Assembly: GCA_030027265.1 (NCBI GenBank)
Contig: JASENG010000017.1
Coordinates: forward strand, 1-64,000
Reading direction: 5' to 3'
Length of the DNA: 64,000 nucleotides
Origin: Lysinibacillus fusiformis
Lineage (GTDB): Bacteria; Bacillota; Bacilli; Bacillales_A; Planococcaceae
Below, in pieces: positions 36,159 through 44,262 of this stretch. Below the pieces are notes generated by a model. That model did not search any database and had not been told where the DNA came from. It saw only the letters and a program-made list of their open reading frames with translations. Position 1 is the stretch's first letter. Every line of letters starts with the position of its first letter. Both the position numbers and the translations under genes were made by a program.

Positions 36159-37982
36159 CAACTCCATCAAGGTAGTTAAAACGGCTTCGAACTCCTGCTT
36201 TTCACCTACTTCATAAAAGTCTTTAAATATATCGCCTTTAGTTTTAATGCGTTCTAATACTGCAGGAATGGTAAACATCTTGGGACTTAGACTGCTGTTC
36301 ACTTCATGCCATTCGAGGGGGGTGGCGATTAAGCCGTGTTCGTTTCCTCTAGGCGAATAGGGGCTGACAATCGTTTTTCCTTCTGCATGCTGTACATAAT
36401 CTAGGTATAGTCGATTTCCGCGATTTTTTTTCATGCGCTCGATCGTAAAGGAGTTCGGATTTTGTTCGACTAAAAAGCGGCACACAAACTCAGTAAAAAT
36501 ACGGGTTTCATCAAAAGTAAAAGTATCCTTTGGAAGAGGGATATAAATTTGCAAGCCTTTCCCGCCAGACGTTTTGATAAAGGTGTGCAAATGGAAGTTA
36601 TCAAATATCGCTTTCATACTTAGTGCGGCTTCGATAGCTAATGCAAAATCATCAACTGACGGCGGATCGAGATCGAATACAATTTCAGTAGGACAAGTTG
36701 TATCAATCGTTTTAAAGGGAATATGGAATTCGATTGCGAGTTGATTTCCTAACCACAGCAAGGTCTGCATATCATTGCAAATGATATATTCAATATCTTC
36801 GTCAACACTAGTTCTGATAAAGCTTGGCATGTAATCGGGTGCATTTTTTTGATAAAAGCTTTCTCCTGGAACACCATGGGGAAAACGGATGGATGTAAGC
36901 AATCGATTTTGTAAAAAGGGCAAAATAAAAGGTGCTGCTTCCTGTAAATAGTAAAGATAATCATCCTTCACTAATTGAACTGCTGGCCATACCGGCTTAT
37001 CCGGATGGGTAATCGTAACCTTCTCAGGAATTGGATTTAGCCCGCGCAGCATCCTCTTCCAAGTTGCCTCGGCAGGAGCAACATCAAAACGAAATGCTTC
37101 AAAGCGCGGCTCTCTCAGCTTTTTTCCATCGAAATCAATGCAGGCGATATCAACGCATATGGACGGGGGTAATGCCCAGGTTGCAGAAGAGGTCTTTGCA
37201 CCTTTCGTTTGAAAAAACGCAGCAAGGGTCTGCATTTCTTCGTCCTTCAGACCGTGGCGGAAAGTGGTAATTTCAACTAGTTCCCCCTCAGAATAGACTG
37301 CTCCGTTAAAATAACCATTCATTTGATCGAAAAGAGTTAGAACAATTGTCACAATGCGCCAGTTTTTCACTTTTAACCATTGATTTGTTCTTTTTCCGCT
37401 CTCCCAAAGACTATTATTTTTCTTGGCAATGATTCCCTCGCCATTCCATTGCTTTACCTTCTCCCATAGGGTTTCGCTATCATTAAATACCTCTATTAAT
37501 TGGAGACTTCCTTTATCTTTATAGTTCGGGGAAATTGTCAAAAGTGCCTCGAACAAAGAAAATAATTTACTTTTGCGTTTCACGAGAGAGCATTGCGTAA
37601 TTTCTTCTCCCTTTATTTGAAGTAAATCAAATGCTATAAAATTGCACGGAAACTTTTCGCTAAATTCATGAATTGTTTTTTTCGTACGCATTCTTCCTCT
37701 AGATTGCACTATTGAAAAATCACTCTTATAATCATTTTGCAAATAGACTATTTCACCATCAAAAACAAGAGGTAAGTAAGGATCAATTTCCTCTGCCAAT
37801 TCATTGCAAAACTGAACAATTTCAGGGAAGTAATCCGTTAGTTCTTTATCATTTCGGCTAACCAAGGTGATGCCATCTATCTCCCATTTTAAAATGCATC
37901 GAAAGCCGTCATACTTTACTTCGTATATCCAATTCTCACTAATTGGAACAGAATCAGCTGGAGTTAAAAGCATCGGTTTCAT
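36144..37982 (-). CDS. ligD: NHEJ ATP-dependent DNA ligase/polymerase LigD
   Basis: A 612-residue two-domain repair enzyme. The N-terminal ATP-dependent ligase has nucleotidyl Lys23 in EVKYDGFRC, the DGEIVYL motif and a downstream OB fold. The C-terminal primase-like polymerase domain (about residues 320-600) has VWPAVQLVKDDYLYYL, the metal-binding DLDPPS and FIKTSGGKGLQIYIPL. There is no 3'-phosphoesterase domain. This ligase-first order is that of Bacillus YkoU. With Ku, it joins double-strand breaks, especially in germinating spores. Divergent from ku. Confidence 0.95.
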   Translation of the reverse strand: MKPMLLTPADSVPISENWIYEVKYDGFRCILKWEIDGITLVSRNDKELTDYFPEIVQFCNELAEEIDPYLPLVFDGEIVYLQNDYKSDFSIVQSRGRMRTKKTIHEFSEKFPCNFIAFDLLQIKGEEITQCSLVKRKSKLFSLFEALLTISPNYKDKGSLQLIEVFNDSETLWEKVKQWNGEGIIAKKNNSLWESGKRTNQWLKVKNWRIVTIVLTLFDQMNGYFNGAVYSEGELVEITTFRHGLKDEEMQTLAAFFQTKGAKTSSATWALPPSICVDIACIDFDGKKLREPRFEAFRFDVAPAEATWKRMLRGLNPIPEKVTITHPDKPVWPAVQLVKDDYLYYLQEAAPFILPFLQNRLLTSIRFPHGVPGESFYQKNAPDYMPSFIRTSVDEDIEYIICNDMQTLLWLGNQLAIEFHIPFKTIDTTCPTEIVFDLDPPSVDDFALAIEAALSMKAIFDNFHLHTFIKTSGGKGLQIYIPLPKDTFTFDETRIFTEFVCRFLVEQNPNSFTIERMKKNRGNRLYLDYVQHAEGKTIVSPYSPRGNEHGLIATPLEWHEVNSSLSPKMFTIPAVLERIKTKGDIFKDFYEVGEKQEFEAVLTTLMELTKKK

Positions 37983-38031
37983 TTCAAAAGCCTCTTTTTA
38001 TCATTAGTTTTCAACTAAATTTATTCATTAT

Positions 38032-38061
38032 ACATAGTTATCAGCTTGAATCATCATAATA
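38032..38061 (+). promoter_or_regulatory. Possible sigma-G-type promoter of ku
   Basis: ACATA (38032-38036), 18-nt spacer and CATAATA (38055-38061) resemble the forespore sigma-G pattern. B. subtilis ykoV is expressed in the forespore, which makes this plausible but unproven. Confidence 0.35.
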
Positions 38062-38083
38062 AGAAAAAAGCAGGTGAAGAAAT

Positions 38084-38920
38084 TTGCATACAGTTTGGAA
38101 GGGCAGTATTAGCTTTGGACTTGTCAATATTCCAGTTAAGCTTCATGCAGCTACTGAAAATAAGGATATCAAGCTAAGGCAGCTTCATAAAGAATGTAAC
38201 AGTCCAATCAATTATGAAAAGGTTTGCCCAATATGTGATAAAGCAATCAAAAGCGAAGATATAGTTAAGGCATATGAATATTCAAAGAACAAATTTGTTG
38301 TGCTGGATGATGAAGAGCTTGAACGGTTACGAAAAGAAAATGAAGATAAAGCAGTAGAAATCATGGAATTTGTAAAGCTGGAAGAGATTGATCCCATCTA
38401 TTTTGAGCGAAGTTATTTTATGGCTCCAGATACTGGCGGGGGAAAGGCATATGCACTTTTGCGAAAAGCATTGAGTGATTCGGGAAAAATCGGGGTTGCC
38501 AAAATTACAATTCGTTCGAAGGAACAGCTTGCCATTGTCCGCGTTTATAATGAGACATTAATTATGGAAACGATTCATTTTCCTGATGAGGTGCGCAGTA
38601 CAGAAGAGGTTCCCAACATTCCTAATGACGAAAAAGTTACAGAGAAAGAACTGGATACGGCTTTGATGTTAATTGATCAGTTAACAGCGGAGTTCCAACC
38701 AGATAAATACGAGGATAATTACCGAACTGCTTTGCTTGAATTAATCGAGCAGAAGAAAAATGGTGAGCTAACTGTTTCGGCAACTGAAAAAGAATCTGTT
38801 GTACCATCTGATATGACGGATTTAATGGCGGCATTACAAGCCTCTCTGGATAAAACTTCAACATCAACTACGAAAAAGAAAACTGCCACAAGAAAGCGTA
38901 AAGCAAAAAAAGAAGCGTAA
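38084..38920 (+). CDS. ku: NHEJ DNA end-binding protein Ku
   Basis: A 278-residue homodimeric ring protein that binds broken DNA ends and recruits LigD. It starts TVWKGSISFGLVNIPVKLHAATE and has KECNSPINYEKVCPICDKAI and PDTGGGKAYALLRKAL, all typical. The final 20 residues are lysine-rich (TKKKTATRKRKAKKEA), a DNA-binding tail. TTG start 8 nt after CAGGTG. Equivalent to B. subtilis YkoV. Confidence 0.96.
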   Translation: MHTVWKGSISFGLVNIPVKLHAATENKDIKLRQLHKECNSPINYEKVCPICDKAIKSEDIVKAYEYSKNKFVVLDDEELERLRKENEDKAVEIMEFVKLEEIDPIYFERSYFMAPDTGGGKAYALLRKALSDSGKIGVAKITIRSKEQLAIVRVYNETLIMETIHFPDEVRSTEEVPNIPNDEKVTEKELDTALMLIDQLTAEFQPDKYEDNYRTALLELIEQKKNGELTVSATEKESVVPSDMTDLMAALQASLDKTSTSTTKKKTATRKRKAKKEA

Positions 38921-39019
38921 TTTATGAAATAGATGCATCCAACGAAATGTGAAATAGGGGGTAATCTCAGTGATTTTCTACCCTGTTTTCCTTTGATTTC
39001 AATCTGTTTGTTAAAATAA
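38921..39019. other. Non-coding DNA after ku
   Basis: A weak hairpin (about 38955-38983, AGGGGGTA against TACCCT followed by GTTTTCC) may terminate ku. No gene seen. Confidence 0.35.
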
Positions 39020-39200
39020 CGGGAAAATTTCCGCTTATATTAAAAAATCCTTATATTTGGCTTGAAATAAAGGAAGTTTTTCCGCTTATATCGCCAAAAA
39101 CCTTGTATTTTGGATTATTTTGAGCAGTTAACCGGAAAATCTCCGTTTATTTCTGCTTCTTAAACCTCTTTCTATACATTAGACGGAAATTCTCCGATTA
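39020..39200 (+). repeat. Composite intergenic repeat, copy B (four degenerate units)
   Basis: Units related to cGGAAAATCTCCGCTTAT have cores at 39031-39038, 39082-39089, 39143-39150 and 39193-39200, giving spacings of 51, 61 and 50 bp, almost the same as copy A at 161-346. The linkers also align, including GCTTGAA before unit 2 and GGATTATTTTGAGCA against GGATGTATTTTCTTAGCA between units 2 and 3. Same orientation as copy A. Confidence 0.6.
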
Positions 39201-39245
39201 AGAATTCCGAAAATCAACCATAAAAACCCTATTAATAAGAAATAT

Positions 39246-39284
39246 AAAAGCATGGCAATTTCCATTATGAATTGCCATGCTTTT
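39246..39284. terminator. Terminator of the PTS IIC-like gene (possibly bidirectional)
   Basis: A perfect 15-bp stem, AAAAGCATGGCAATT (39246-39260) with AATTGCCATGCTTTT (39270-39284), 9-nt loop, A/T flanks both sides. Confidence 0.75.
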
Positions 39285-39346
39285 ATCTGTTCTTTCACCT
39301 TTGATACTCCAAAAGAGAATCAGTTACATAATCATGTATTTCTTGA

Positions 39347-40384
39347 TCATTCAAAATCTAGTTTATAATCTTCGTCTTTTACAAGTTTAAGTTTCTTTTT
39401 AAACACATAGATAAAGATCAAATTCAGGATGAGCGGCAGGATGAAGAACATGCCTAGCATAATGGCAATGTTCGAGCTATTCCAACCACCTTCAGCCAGG
39501 TTGATGAAATTTAACGGTCCAACTAAGCCCGACAAGCCGAACCCTGCACTATAAGGAGTTCCTTGAACATTTAATACGCCGGCAAGGCCACCAAGTATAG
39601 CTGCAGTGATAAGCATCGGGATTGCGATGGTCGGTTTCATAAAGAAGTTGCGCATTTGGATTTTTGGCGATCCCAAAACATGGGCTAGGGCAGTGCCCAA
39701 TGAATTGGCCTTTAGACTAGCCAGGAATAATCCCATACCAACTGCAACAATTCCTAGATTTGCAGCACCTGATCCAATCCCTGATAGCATAATAACGGTT
39801 GCGATACCGACAGTAGATATTGGTGAAATAATGACAATACCGAAAATCACTGCTAGTAATGCGCCCATTAAGACCGGCTGCAACCCTGTTAAGTAAGCAA
39901 CTCCTTCACCGATTAATCCAGCGCCTGTTTTTACGTGCGGTAAAATCATGTACCCAATCATACCAGGAATTACTACAGATAACATTGGTATTAATAGTAT
40001 GGAGTACTCCTTTAATTTTTCTCCGACCAGCTTAACAAAAAGTACAGCAAGTGCAGCAGTTAAACCTGAATTTAGCGTTACTCCAATTCCGTTTAAAGTA
40101 AATACACCTTCAGCTGTTTTTAAAATTGCACCACTGCCAATGACAGTGGCAATTCCCACACTTGCCGTTTGAATTTGTGTAAGTTTGAATTGCATTCCTA
40201 CCAAAATTCCTGTTAGGAGCGGCAGCATACTCATAATGACAACAGTTGCGTCGTATAGATGCTGAAGAGCTGGAACAGAAGGTATGATAAGTTTAAGTAT
40301 CTCACCAAGTAAAGCATTCGGAATAAGGGCAACAACGATGGCGATGCTCATCCCGTTTAAAAGTTTACTGAAGAAGTCTTTCAT
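39347..40384 (-). CDS. PTS EIIC-like membrane protein (PTS_EIIC_2 type)
   Basis: A 345-residue membrane protein with about ten hydrophobic segments and glycine-rich repeats such as GIATVIGSGAILKTAEG and SPISTVGIATVIMLSGIGSGAANLG. It resembles the stand-alone EIIC-like family PF13303, which lacks fused EIIA/EIIB domains; none are encoded nearby. It may transport a sugar or metabolite, or have a regulatory role. A 14-bp perfect palindrome lies about 105 bp upstream. A short acidic tail (KDEDYKLDFE) ends the protein. Confidence 0.8.
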   Translation of the reverse strand: MKDFFSKLLNGMSIAIVVALIPNALLGEILKLIIPSVPALQHLYDATVVIMSMLPLLTGILVGMQFKLTQIQTASVGIATVIGSGAILKTAEGVFTLNGIGVTLNSGLTAALAVLFVKLVGEKLKEYSILLIPMLSVVIPGMIGYMILPHVKTGAGLIGEGVAYLTGLQPVLMGALLAVIFGIVIISPISTVGIATVIMLSGIGSGAANLGIVAVGMGLFLASLKANSLGTALAHVLGSPKIQMRNFFMKPTIAIPMLITAAILGGLAGVLNVQGTPYSAGFGLSGLVGPLNFINLAEGGWNSSNIAIMLGMFFILPLILNLIFIYVFKKKLKLVKDEDYKLDFE

Positions 40385-40488
40385 AAGTATGAACCTCTTT
40401 CTATGATTAATAGTTTTCTATTTTGTAGATAGTAATTATAAATGTAAAATAATTCAGAATCAAATAAAAGTTTATCGCTTCAACGCGT

Positions 40489-40502
40489 TGAACTATTGAA
40501 TT
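40489..40502. promoter_or_regulatory. 14-bp perfect palindrome upstream of the PTS IIC-like gene
   Basis: TTCAACGCGTTGAA lies in the divergent region between the PTS IIC-like and YusW genes. Candidate operator; regulator unknown. Confidence 0.45.
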
Positions 40503-40651
40503 AGAGTTAGTTTAACTTAAACGTCACAGGATGTAAACAGCTCTTTTTTGTTTGGCGGAAATTCCCTATTTTCTAGGCTCTAAATGGTTAGATTATGAAA
40601 AAATGGGGAATATATGAATTGTAACTATAACGTTAAAGGAGATAAACGTCT

Positions 40652-41149
40652 ATGAAAGTAAAAGCATTATTTACAATTCCTTTGCTATTAGGAATGCTGG
40701 TTGGTTGTGGAGATGCCGATTCAGAAAATGATGAACAAGTTACTAATCCGCCTCCTACAAATGGAGCCGAAACTGATAATTCGACTCAAACAGAAGGACA
40801 AGGTGAAGGGGAAAAACAAGTGGATACATCTTATAACTTCACACATTTTGATTTAGATGTAGAGTATGCAGATGATGTTTCTTATAATGCGGAATATACG
40901 AATACCCAAAATCAGATTTCAGCAGAATTGGAAGATGAATTAATTAATAAAATAAATATTTCAGGGGACAAAGCTTTCAATCAAATTGCCCCATCTCTTG
41001 CACAACTAAACTTCGATGAAAACACGGAGGATGAAGAAGTTTTAAATCAGGTAATGACAGCCTTTGGTTTAGAGGATAATTATGAAGAATTTGAACTTGA
41101 AGTAAAGTTCCAAAATGGAGAAATTAAAGAATACGACTTTAAAAAATAA
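40652..41149 (+). CDS. YusW-like lipoprotein
   Basis: A 165-residue surface lipoprotein. The signal peptide ends in the lipobox LVGC (Cys19 or so), followed by a low-complexity acidic linker (NDEQVTNPPPTNGAETDNSTQTEGQ) and a compact C-terminal domain with the YusW-like pattern (FTHFDLDVEYADDVSYNAEYT... FELEVKFQNGEIKEYDFK). Function unknown. Good ribosome binding site AAAGGAGAT. Confidence 0.82.
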   Translation: MKVKALFTIPLLLGMLVGCGDADSENDEQVTNPPPTNGAETDNSTQTEGQGEGEKQVDTSYNFTHFDLDVEYADDVSYNAEYTNTQNQISAELEDELINKINISGDKAFNQIAPSLAQLNFDENTEDEEVLNQVMTAFGLEDNYEEFELEVKFQNGEIKEYDFKK

Positions 41150-41156
41150 TTTAATG

Positions 41157-41198
41157 CTGTATATACTCAATGTTACATAGAGTATATACGGTTTTTTT
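41157..41198 (+). terminator. Terminator of the YusW-like gene
   Basis: GTATATACTC (41159-41168) pairs perfectly with GAGTATATAC (41180-41189), followed by seven T. Confidence 0.85.
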
Positions 41199-41263
41199 AT
41201 TGTCATATGTGGATGGAAAACTATATAGTAAAATGGATAAATACATAAAAGGAGCGTTTATAT

Positions 41264-41635
41264 ATGAACGGCTTATTAGTAATTGGGGCAATTTTAGCTT
41301 TTTTAGGCGTCGTACTTGGTGCATTCGGGGCGCATGCATTAAAAGAAAAATTTCCGGAACCGCGCTATGAACAAATTTGGAATACCGCGGTTCAATATCA
41401 AATGTATCATGCATTAGGATTAATACTGCTAGGGATTCTATCCATGGATGGGTTACTAGGAAGCTCTGGTTTATTGTCTTGGTCAGGTTACTTGATGCTA
41501 GCGGGTGTTGTTTTCTTTTCAGGAAGTTTGTATGTATTGTCCGTGACAGGGGTAAAAAAATTGGGGGCAATTACACCAATTGGTGGACTTTTGTTTTTAG
41601 CAGCTTGGATTCTATTATTTATTGAAGTCATTTAA
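41264..41635 (+). CDS. DUF423 family membrane protein (YwdK-like)
   Basis: A 123-residue protein with four membrane helices. The start LVIGAILAFLGVVLGAFGAHALKEKF and the later YHALGLILLGIL and GAITPIGGLLFLAAWILL are the DUF423 hallmarks. Function unknown. AAAGGAG precedes the ATG. Confidence 0.88.
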   Translation: MNGLLVIGAILAFLGVVLGAFGAHALKEKFPEPRYEQIWNTAVQYQMYHALGLILLGILSMDGLLGSSGLLSWSGYLMLAGVVFFSGSLYVLSVTGVKKLGAITPIGGLLFLAAWILLFIEVI

Positions 41636-41639
41636 TTAT

Positions 41640-41676
41640 AAAAGGAGGGTTCCTGCAGTGGATTCCTCCTTTTTTG
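41640..41676 (+). terminator. Terminator of the DUF423 gene
   Basis: AAAAGGAGG pairs with CCTCCTTTT around an imperfect inner stem (GTTCC/GGATT), followed by T6. Confidence 0.7.
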
Positions 41677-41680
41677 TGTA

Positions 41681-41728
41681 GAAAAAACACCTTTAAAATA
41701 GCTTCACGGCTAATTCAAAGGTGTCAGG
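41681..41728 (-). terminator. Terminator of the chemoreceptor remnant
   Basis: Read on the minus strand, ACACCTTT and AAAGGTGT pair, with an inner TAGC/GCTA stem, and the hairpin is followed by a run of six T. It lies just beyond the stop codon of the remnant below. Confidence 0.65.
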
Positions 41729-41730
41729 TT

Positions 41731-41838
41731 TTATAGTTTAAAATGATGTACCCGATCTTTTAGGTCGTCTGCGAGTAAGGCCAGCTCAGCTGTTCAGTAT
41801 TATTTGAAATTTTTTCTATAGAACTATTAAATTTAGGG
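41731..41838 (-). pseudogene. 3' remnant of a methyl-accepting chemotaxis protein gene
   Basis: On the minus strand the last codons before TAA (41731-41733) read AELALLADDLKDRVHHFKL, the characteristic C-terminus of bacterial chemoreceptors (compare VIQHFKL of the intact receptor in this window). Immediately upstream, one nucleotide out of frame, SSIEKISNNTEQ continues the coiled coil. Beyond that, stops appear. So only about 35 codons survive, with at least one frameshift, and the rest has been replaced by the promoter region of the next gene. Confidence 0.6.
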
Positions 41839-41876
41839 TATTCTTTCTATAAAGAATTGTAAGGAAGTGTGTTTAG

Positions 41877-43055
41877 ATGCTAAAAGAAATTTACGCCGAT
41901 TTACATATACATATTGGACGGACCGAAAAGGGAAGAGCGGTTAAGATTACAGGAAGTAAAAATTTAACTTTAAAAAATATATTAGAAACAGCTACTTCCA
42001 GAAAAGGACTGGATTTAATCGGGATTATTGATTGTCATTCACCTGAAGTAATTGAAGAGATGGAACAGTTGATTCGAGAGGGGAAGGCAATGGAACTTTC
42101 AGATGGGGGTATTCGATACGAAAAAACAACGCTAATCCCAGGTTCGGAAATTGAAATTTATGATGAGCATTGCCATGGACCCATTCATGTACTTGCTTAC
42201 TTTTCTTCTATTGAAAAAATGCGGGAATTTTCATTGTGGATGAGTGGGCTGCAAAAAAATATTCATTTAAGCTCTCAACGAATTTATTGTGATGGGCGCT
42301 CGCTTCAGCACAAGGTAGTTGAATTAGGCGGGTTATTTATTCCCGCGCACGTATTTACACCGTTTAAAAGCCTTTATGGGAAGGGAGTCAAGAAAAGCTT
42401 ACGGGAAGTATTTGACCCCAACTTAATCGATGGGATTGAACTAGGCTTAAGTTCGGACACGAATATGGTGAAGGGAATGAGCGAGCTGGCATCTTATACC
42501 TTTGTAACGAATTCGGACGCCCATTCACTTGGAAAGCTTGCACGTGAATATCAAAAAATAAGAGTAGCAGAGGCGAACTTTGAGGAATTGAAAAAAGCAC
42601 TCCATCAAGTGGAAGGAAGAGCTATTGCTGCAAATTACGGCTTAAACCCGCTGCTTGGAAAATATCATGAAACGGTTTGTGCTGATTGTGGAGAACAGAT
42701 TGCAGAAGAAGGGCTAACCCGCTGCCCTTATTGTGGAAAGGAGCATTTGGTAAAGGGTGTGTCTAAACGAATTGCTGAATTAACGGATGAGAATTTTGGG
42801 GAAATCGAAAGACCGCCCTATATCCATCAAGTACCACTGGATTTTATTCCCGGCATTGGACCGAAAACTATCACGAAATTGTTGGATGCCTTTGGTACGG
42901 AAATGAATATATTGCATAAAGCATCCCTGGAGGAGTTGACAGCAGTAATACCAGAGAAATTAGCTAATAGCATCCATTTGGCAAGAACGGGTAAACTAGC
43001 AATTACAGTTGGTGGTGGTGGCGTTTATGGGAAAATAGATGCGAAAGAATCCTAG
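41877..43055 (+). CDS. EndoQ-like PHP-domain DNA repair endonuclease
   Basis: A 392-residue protein. The N-terminal PHP phosphoesterase domain has ADLHIHIGR, GSEIEIYDEHCHG, PAHVFTPF and TNSDAHSLG metal-binding motifs. A zinc-ribbon-like segment (CADCGEQ... RCPYCGKEH) and a C-terminal helix-hairpin-helix (FIPGIGPKTITKLLDAFG) follow. This order is that of endonuclease Q, which nicks DNA 5' of deaminated or abasic bases and is known in Thermococcales and some Bacillus (YqxK-related). Activity here is inferred. AAGGAAG lies 9 nt before the ATG. Confidence 0.85.
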   Translation: MLKEIYADLHIHIGRTEKGRAVKITGSKNLTLKNILETATSRKGLDLIGIIDCHSPEVIEEMEQLIREGKAMELSDGGIRYEKTTLIPGSEIEIYDEHCHGPIHVLAYFSSIEKMREFSLWMSGLQKNIHLSSQRIYCDGRSLQHKVVELGGLFIPAHVFTPFKSLYGKGVKKSLREVFDPNLIDGIELGLSSDTNMVKGMSELASYTFVTNSDAHSLGKLAREYQKIRVAEANFEELKKALHQVEGRAIAANYGLNPLLGKYHETVCADCGEQIAEEGLTRCPYCGKEHLVKGVSKRIAELTDENFGEIERPPYIHQVPLDFIPGIGPKTITKLLDAFGTEMNILHKASLEELTAVIPEKLANSIHLARTGKLAITVGGGGVYGKIDAKES

Positions 43056-43122
43056 GGAGTTGAATGACTTTAGAACAGGGTGCTTTACAAAAAAGGGGTA
43101 CCCTGTCTAAAAAGAACATAAA

Positions 43123-43172
43123 AAAACAAGCTACATTGTTTAAGACGGGGAATCTTAAACGTAGCTTGTTTT
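43123..43172 (+). terminator. Terminator of the EndoQ-like gene
   Basis: AAAACAAGCTAC (43123-43134) with GTAGCTTGTTTT (43161-43172), and GTTTAAGA with TCTTAAAC inside, joined by a 3-nt bulge. Twenty paired bases. An additional ACAGGGT/ACCCTGT hairpin lies just before it (about 43076-43106). Confidence 0.75.
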
Positions 43173-43295
43173 AAAGGGATGTATGTCACATGGACATATA
43201 TTATATAGCAAATTGGGGAATTTGCGGTTTTGGGTTACCACAAAAATTTGCTAGGGGATACGTTATTAATATAACCAGGTTTCTCAAATTTTATA

Positions 43296-44069
43296 TCAAG
43301 ATATTTGAGAAATTTTCATTTTCTCGTCATTCCATTTAAGTCCTTCAAAGAAACGATAAATTTCTTCAAAAACAAGCTCTTTTTCTTGGTCCAGTGTTAA
43401 AATATGACCAGAGTTGATAAAGCTTTTAACAGACTTAATGCGAGATTTTACGGAATTATATATTAGATCTGCACTTTCGCAGTAATATTCATCATCACGT
43501 AGTCCACGTAAAATATGAACTGGTGTTTGGATTGTTTTTAGCTTTTCGCTAGTTTCGTTAATCATGCCTTGTAAATATTCCAATGCAGGCATACGGTATT
43601 TCTCGGCAATTTCATGAGGTTTATCTGACTGTTCGTCAAAAGTACCAGACAATTTTTTATATTTAATCGTATAATCGATAATACGTTCTTGTAAGCTATC
43701 AATACTTTTTGCTAATGCAGGAGCGGACATTGCAACAATTGCTTTTGTAGGGCGTTCTTCACCAAGTTTTAAAGAGAAAATACCACCGAGTGATACACCT
43801 GCAACTGCGATTTCATCATAACCTTTGTTTTTTAGCTCGTCATAACCTTCTAGTACACTGTTCCACCATTCAATTGGGTTTGTTTGAATAAGTGTCACTG
43901 GGTCACCGCCATGACCTTTGTATAATGGTGCATGTACTGTATAGTTGCGGTCTGCTAAAAATCTGCCTAAACGTTTAACATCATTTGTATTTCCAGTAAA
44001 ACCATGTAGCAATAGAACGGCGCGATTACCTTTTTCAATCATAAATGGTTTTGGAGGAATGATTTTCAT
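43296..44069 (-). CDS. Alpha/beta hydrolase, Est30-like carboxylesterase
   Basis: A 257-residue cytoplasmic serine hydrolase. LLLHGFTGNT forms the oxyanion region (residues 19-28), the nucleophile elbow is GVSLGG with Ser93, the acid is Asp192 or Asp193 in RGLRDDEYY, and the base is His222 in NSGHIL. Resembles the Geobacillus Est30 group acting on short to medium acyl esters. Divergent from a LysR regulator that may control it. Confidence 0.88.
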   Translation of the reverse strand: MKIIPPKPFMIEKGNRAVLLLHGFTGNTNDVKRLGRFLADRNYTVHAPLYKGHGGDPVTLIQTNPIEWWNSVLEGYDELKNKGYDEIAVAGVSLGGIFSLKLGEERPTKAIVAMSAPALAKSIDSLQERIIDYTIKYKKLSGTFDEQSDKPHEIAEKYRMPALEYLQGMINETSEKLKTIQTPVHILRGLRDDEYYCESADLIYNSVKSRIKSVKSFINSGHILTLDQEKELVFEEIYRFFEGLKWNDEKMKISQIS

Positions 44070-44262
44070 TTTTAATTGACTCCTTTAAATAATTAGTTGT
44101 GACAAACATTCGAACTTTTTATATAAACTATTGTTTTTTTTATTTAAATTTGATATGCAAACTTTATGTCTAAGCTTATTATAGTGTTAACAATACATAA
44201 GTACAATTTATTGTTTTTATCATTATCATTCCAAATAGTTATCAATTGAAGAGAGGTATAAA

